Positions 60,137 to 64,000 of a stretch of DNA of 64,000 nucleotides are shown piece after piece. This stretch comes from Planococcus citri (lineage: Eukaryota; Arthropoda; Insecta; Hemiptera; Pseudococcidae): assembly GCF_950023065.1 (NCBI RefSeq), contig NC_088681.1, forward strand, positions 7,998,001-8,062,000. Reading direction: 5' to 3'. The notes under the pieces are model-generated. The model had not been told where the DNA came from and made no database searches. It saw only the letters and a program-made list of their open reading frames with translations. The stretch's first letter is position 1. Every line of letters begins with the position of its first letter. Made by a program: the position numbers and the translations under genes.

Positions 60137-60326
60137 ATTTTGTCAATTGGGCTGCATTTAGCATAAGAAAACTTTGAAAAAAGAAAAAAAATCTTAAAGA
60201 GGAAATATTTCAATGGTTGGAAAACATTCTGAATTATAAGCTTTCTTTTGTTTAAAAACTTTATTAACGGGTATTGAGCCGGATTACAAACAATAAAATT
60301 TGCCAATATTTTGCTGGAATTACATC

Positions 60327-60373
60327 TAGCTTCTTCAGAGCAGTGTGTGGTGAACACTGCTCTGAAGAAGCTA
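60327..60373. repeat. Perfect 20-bp hairpin with 7-base loop
   Basis: TAGCTTCTTCAGAGCAGTGT at 60327-60346 is exactly complementary to 60354-60373. It could be the junction of an inverted duplication or a small-RNA-like hairpin. Confidence 0.7.
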
Positions 60374-60389
60374 TTTCAAGTATTTCAAC

Positions 60390-61310
60390 ATTTCAAAATG
60401 ACGCATGTAAGTGGGAGCTACCATTTAAAATTCTGAAAAAATTACCATAGATGTACATTTTTATGCTTTTTCAAAATATTAAATTTTCAAGATGGAATCT
60501 TTCAATGGAAAAGGGAGCACCTCCTCCCCCAAATTTGAGCAAAACTTTCAAAAAAAATCTGGGGCATGTGAATTGTATGTTTTTGGTGACGCTGAACACA
60601 AATATCACGTCCGATTTTTGATTGGACCCCATCTACGGCCACCAGCAATTTTTTGGACTTTTACCTATTGGGGGAGGTTCTGGAGGCCATGGGTGAGGTC
60701 AATTTGAAAAACTAAGGCTATATTCGTGTTCAACGATATCAAAAATATACGAACTAATTCATGTGTCACACGAATGAAACCATGTTTTGACTTTTACCCT
60801 CTTTGGGGTGGTGCTGGGGGACCGTGAATGTGGTCCAACCAAAAATCTGATGTCATATTCGTGTTCAGCGTCACTAAAAACATACCATTTCATGTGTCGC
60901 ACGAACAAAATATTCTTTTGAACTTTTACCTTATTTGGGGAGGTGTTGGGGGCCACGGATGGGGTCCAATCAAAAATCTGACGTCATATTCGTGTTTAGC
61001 GTCACCAAAAACATGCAAAGCGATACATCACAAAAAAGCATCAAATGGTACATCCATGGAAATTTTTTAAAATCTCAAATGGTAGCTTCCACTTACAGCG
61101 CCATTTTGATATTTGAACTTTTAATACCTACACAAAAAGTTCAAAATGCAATGCCCTTTCGAACTGTGAAATCAGATTTGATCAAAGCATCATAGCAGTC
61201 TTGCGATGCTGAATTTGAGTACCTCGAGATTATGTGAAAATACTTGAAGCTCTTCCACCCGCCCCTGAGGGGGCTTGGACCAAACTGATTGCGGGTTTCT
61301 TACATTGGAT
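60390..61310. repeat. Repeat family F copy, foldback form
   Basis: 60395-60480 (gtgggagctaccatttaaaa) is the reverse complement of about 61020-61100. Between them lie four units of about 115-130 bases with catattcgtgttcagcgtca ... aaaacata. The downstream part (61130-61310) follows the tail of the copy at 47620-47890 in the same order. Confidence 0.7.
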
Positions 61311-61764
61311 GGGTAGACACGTTGAACAACTTGGTTCCCTTCAATTTCCCCCAGTAGTCCATATTTTTTGGGAAAAACGTAAAAAATAACGCAACTTTTT
61401 GAGAGTTTTTTGAGCTTAGAGCTTTACCCACCACTCCAAACGGCCGGGTGATAATTTCTATAAAAAGTAGACCTAAAGATACATATTTGACGAAAAAATC
61501 GTTTTGGTATGTTTTTTTGTTCCGGAGTAATGTCGATTTAAAGTTTTCTTCTGTCCCCCTTTCTCCCCCATGCGATGAAAAATTCTGAAAAAATTCAGGG
61601 AGGTACCCCCACGTATCCTCTAACTATATTCGTTTACAGAATAAATTTATCTCAAACATGCGCTGATGCAGAATTTCCCCCCTAAAAAACGCGTTTTTTG
61701 GCCCCACTGGCTAAGGGGGGTGGGGTGGGGAGCGGGCTATGAGCCGAAAATTATTGTTTGGGGG
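61311..61764. other. Unassigned sequence
   Basis: No exon or repeat boundary is recognised. C- and G-rich patches lie at 61550-61575 and 61700-61735. Confidence 0.35.
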
Positions 61765-63015
61765 TCAGGATTGCCCACATTTACACAGCAAAACTTTTTT
61801 TGTTAAAAATTCGCTGTCTCACCCACTCATTTTTCTCCTTTAGGTGTAGGTAGTTCACAAAAAAAATTTCAGCCAAATCCATGAAGATTAACCCGTGCCT
61901 CGGGGCCGCTCAATGTCCTTATGGGAATTAACATAGGATTGTACCTGTGAAAAACGTAGAAATTCAGTTTTGACCGAATTTCTTTGAAATTGATCGTTTG
62001 GACCATAAAAAGCAATAGTGTAAACAACTTTAAAGTGTTTTGACGAATTTTTAACTCCGAGGGGTCCATTATTGAGGCGCCACGAACCCCCAAAAAAACC
62101 CAAAAACTTCAATTTTCACGATATTTGGGGGTTTGTGGCGCCTCAATAGTCCCTCGGTGGCGTATTAGGTAGAGCCGCGGACCTCCGTTCACGAGGTACC
62201 CGGTTCAAACCCAGCTACAGAGGCAAGCTTGTGTGTGTAATTAAAAATCTTTTGTGCAATTATCAACATTACACGCCAAGTACCGGGGGACTACCAGTTA
62301 TTAGCCGAGCTAATAGATAATGCACGCCACCTGTTAGCAGAATCAAAAAGCTGAAACTGGTTAGAGCGTCTATAGAGGTCAACACTGAGGAGCTCAGGGT
62401 CTCTAAACTACCCGGCTAGCTCCAAGGTGATTGTGTAGATATCACTAGTAAGCAACAGGAAACTACTAGTGGAAGCTCGAAAATAAAATTCCCATGAGAT
62501 ACGTCATCAACGTGATAGAGGCAACACCAACATAAAAGGATGTTAGCCCAAATACCCAATTCGGCATAAGGGTACGCGTTGATTTGTACACAATACCACC
62601 ATGAGCAGTTATACGACTTGATGATGATGATGGCTCCTCAATAATGGACCCCTCGGAGTTGAAAATTCGTCAAAACACTTTAAAGTTGTTTACACTATTG
62701 CTTTTTATGGTCCAAACGATCAATTTCAAAGAAATTCGGTCAAAACTGAATTTTTACGTTTTTCACAGGTACAATCCTATGTTAATTCCCATAAGGACAT
62801 TGAGCAGCCCCGAGGCACGGGTTAATCTTCATGGATTTGTCTGAAATTTTTTTTGTGAACTACCTAGGTACACCTAAAGGAAAAAAATGAGTGGGTGAGA
62901 CAGGGAATTTTTGCGGCCCCGAGGCACAGGTTAATCTTCATGGATTTGGCTGAAATTTTTTTTGTGAACTACCTTTTTAACAAAAAAAGTTTTGCTGTGT
63001 AAATGTGGACAACCC
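61765..63015. repeat. Foldback element split by a SINE
   Basis: 61765-62095 is the reverse complement of 62122-62148 plus 62636-63015, with a loop of about 26 bases at 62096-62121. The right arm also carries a tandem duplication of about 70 bases (about 62910-62985; gaggcacrggttaatcttca is present twice). Mirror-image reading frames at 61869-62093 (-) and 62644-62844 (+) are products of the inversion. Confidence 0.85.
62149..62635 (+). mobile_element. tRNA-derived SINE with 8-bp target duplication
   Basis: CCTCAATA flanks both sides (62141-62148, 62636-62643), and the mirrored arm of the foldback shows the uninterrupted site. The head CCTCGGTGGCGTATTAGG at 62152 has an A-box-like start, and GGTTCAAACCC at about 62202 is a B box. 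The first and last 7 bases of the ~72-base head pair as an acceptor-like stem with one mismatch. The body of about 410 bases ends in (GAT)n at about 62617-62632. It is probably a young insertion. It is not a functional tRNA, since the T-stem pairs poorly. Confidence 0.85.
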
Positions 63016-63043
63016 TATTGGGGGTACTAAACATACCCTGTGA

Positions 63044-63292
63044 GTTTCATCAAAATCCGAGGGTAAGGCCATTTTGCCCATCTTGATGTTGGACAATCCT
63101 ATTAGCCTACAATCAATCCTTGATAAACACTTTGCTGATATTGAAAACCAAAATGTGGCATGTAACATAGTTGACAAGGCGATGGATCAGTTCATCACTG
63201 ATTGTGAACTGGGCCATCCCTACTCTGTAATATTTTCACATCATGTGTACCAACCCACAATGCAGTACCTTGTAAGTTACTATGAGGGATAA
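63044..63292 (+). CDS. Open stretch upstream of the macro domain, unrecognised
   Basis: After an in-frame TGA at 63041, the frame is open for 82 codons (LMLDNPISLQSILDKHFADI, then NVACNIVDKAMDQ, ending MQYLVSYYEG). Composition is more balanced than the AT-rich surroundings and looks coding. No family is recognised and no good start codon or splice site is evident. It may be a broken or spliced 5' part of the macro-domain gene or of a retroelement polyprotein. Confidence 0.35.
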   Translation, partial: VSSKSEGKAILPILMLDNPISLQSILDKHFADIENQNVACNIVDKAMDQFITDCELGHPYSVIFSHHVYQPTMQYLVSYYEG

Positions 63293-63411
63293 AAGAGAGA
63301 TTCTTCCACCGAGTGACACTGGCCACTGTGGGTTTGCCTACTGCCATACAGTGATTACCTACAGATGGGACAAATAACCCCAGCTCGGGTGGAGAAAGTT
63401 CTCAAACAAGC

Positions 63412-63930
63412 TGAGAAGGAACTAGAAAAGAAAATCCAACACTCCAACTGGGGATCTTTACCCTGCAGGAATTAGAGGATAATCTGTTGAGACAATACAG
63501 ACAGTTTGCCCTGGCCCATTGTATCAGCAGTGACTTCAGGATGTCAAAGGGCATTGCACTCCTATTTAAACAAGCCTTTGACAACCAGGACTCTCTGAGG
63601 TCAAGGGGTGCTAAGGTTGGGGAAGTAGTTGAGCTTGAAAAAGGTGGAAATTACATCCTTTATGCCATCACCAAAGAACAGTATAATGATAAGCTGTCAA
63701 TCAAGGACTTTGTAACGACAATGAAAGCACTTGCTGCCAAATGCGACCAACTCAAGATCAAAAAGATAGTGGTACCAAGACTAGGGTGTGGTCTGGATAA
63801 ACTGGAGTGGCCAACAGTGAAACAATCCATCATCAAATGCTTCAGGGACCACCCAGTTACTGTTAAGAGTATGCACCCAGAAGGAGTAACAGCTTCAATC
63901 CTGATCTATCAACCAAACATCGACCAGTAG
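63412..63930 (+). CDS. Macro domain protein, TARG1/OARD1-like ADP-ribosyl hydrolase
   Basis: The frame is open from just after a TGA at 63409 to TAG at 63928-63930. The domain reads RQFALAHCISSDFRMSKGIA, VGEVVELEKGGNYILYAITK, MKALAAKCDQLKIKKIVVPR, LGCGLDKLEW. This order, with AHCIS, KGIA, GE, ITK and PRLGCGLD, is that of the TARG1/OARD1 branch, whose members cleave ADP-ribose from glutamate and aspartate side chains or terminal O-acyl-ADP-ribose. The catalytic lysine (ITK) and aspartate (GCGLD) of that branch are both present. No ATG precedes the domain. CCCTGCAG at 63461-63468 is a possible splice acceptor, and ATG at 63541 would cut the binding site. Upstream coding-like sequence is in other frames, so the gene is spliced, frameshifted or part of a mobile element. 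Composition is unlike the AT-rich receptor genes. Confidence 0.75.
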
Positions 63931-63948
63931 AAGCCCTGTAAATAACCC

Positions 63949-63954
63949 ATTAAA
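63949..63954 (+). terminator. Possible polyadenylation signal after the macro domain
   Basis: ATTAAA lies 19 bases past the stop codon. Confidence 0.3.
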
Positions 63955-64000
63955 ATGCATTACCTCAAGCAGTAAATAACAATAGTTAGATTTTTCAAAA

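Noticed and set aside
61869..62112. Mirror-image frames at 61869-62112 (-) and 62644-62844 (+) looking like a duplicated gene
   Set aside because: They are the two arms of a foldback; substitutions do not favour codon third positions by eye.
62152..62225. Functional tRNA gene
   Set aside because: The T-stem pairs poorly and the head is joined to a ~410-base body with a GAT tail and a target duplication; it is a SINE.

Overview
The window looks like AT-rich, repeat-dense arthropod nuclear DNA, most likely from a sap-sucking hemipteran such as a mealybug or scale insect. The order-level placement is inference. Genes are split by introns with GT..AG borders. The two clearest gene families are insect odorant receptors (7tm_6 fold) and an insect-type soluble guanylate cyclase alpha subunit. 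TACCTA/TAGGTA microsatellite is scattered throughout. There is no bacterial gene organisation, and most open reading frames are chance frames inside repeats.

Layout. 1-9.9 kb is intergenic and packed with small non-autonomous DNA elements: foldbacks, a hAT-like MITE with perfect 8-bp target duplications, a tRNA-derived SINE and ~24-bp minisatellites. 10.0-10.7 kb (+) holds a complete three-exon gene for a 102-residue secreted, cysteine-rich peptide built from two similar six-cysteine modules. 11.4-29.4 kb (-) holds the last four exons of the guanylate cyclase alpha gene, covering the C-terminal catalytic domain. Its introns are filled by separate degenerate tandem arrays, a foldback and a collapsed LINE. 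One array (11.88-15.27 kb) repeats AACCGGTT/AACCAGTT dozens of times. 30-37 kb is repeats plus one possible orphan exon.

37.4-57.4 kb (+) is a tandem odorant receptor cluster: one orphan first exon (37393), two complete four-exon genes (41381-48353 and 48990-54663, each encoding 442 residues) and one gene whose last exon is not in the window (56126-57418). All four first exons are intact and exactly the same length. All end in the same splice phase, so the orphan could splice into the downstream exons of its neighbour. 57.4-63.0 kb is repeats, including a 5S-rRNA-derived fragment and a foldback split by a tRNA-derived SINE with an 8-bp target duplication. 63.0-63.9 kb (+) encodes a TARG1/OARD1-like macro domain with both catalytic residues in place.

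No operon-like cooperation is visible. The receptors would act as ligand-binding subunits with the co-receptor Orco in olfactory neurons. The cyclase alpha subunit would pair with a beta subunit to make cGMP in response to nitric oxide. The mobile-element record is unusually readable: several elements have exact target duplications, and one has its empty site preserved elsewhere in the window.
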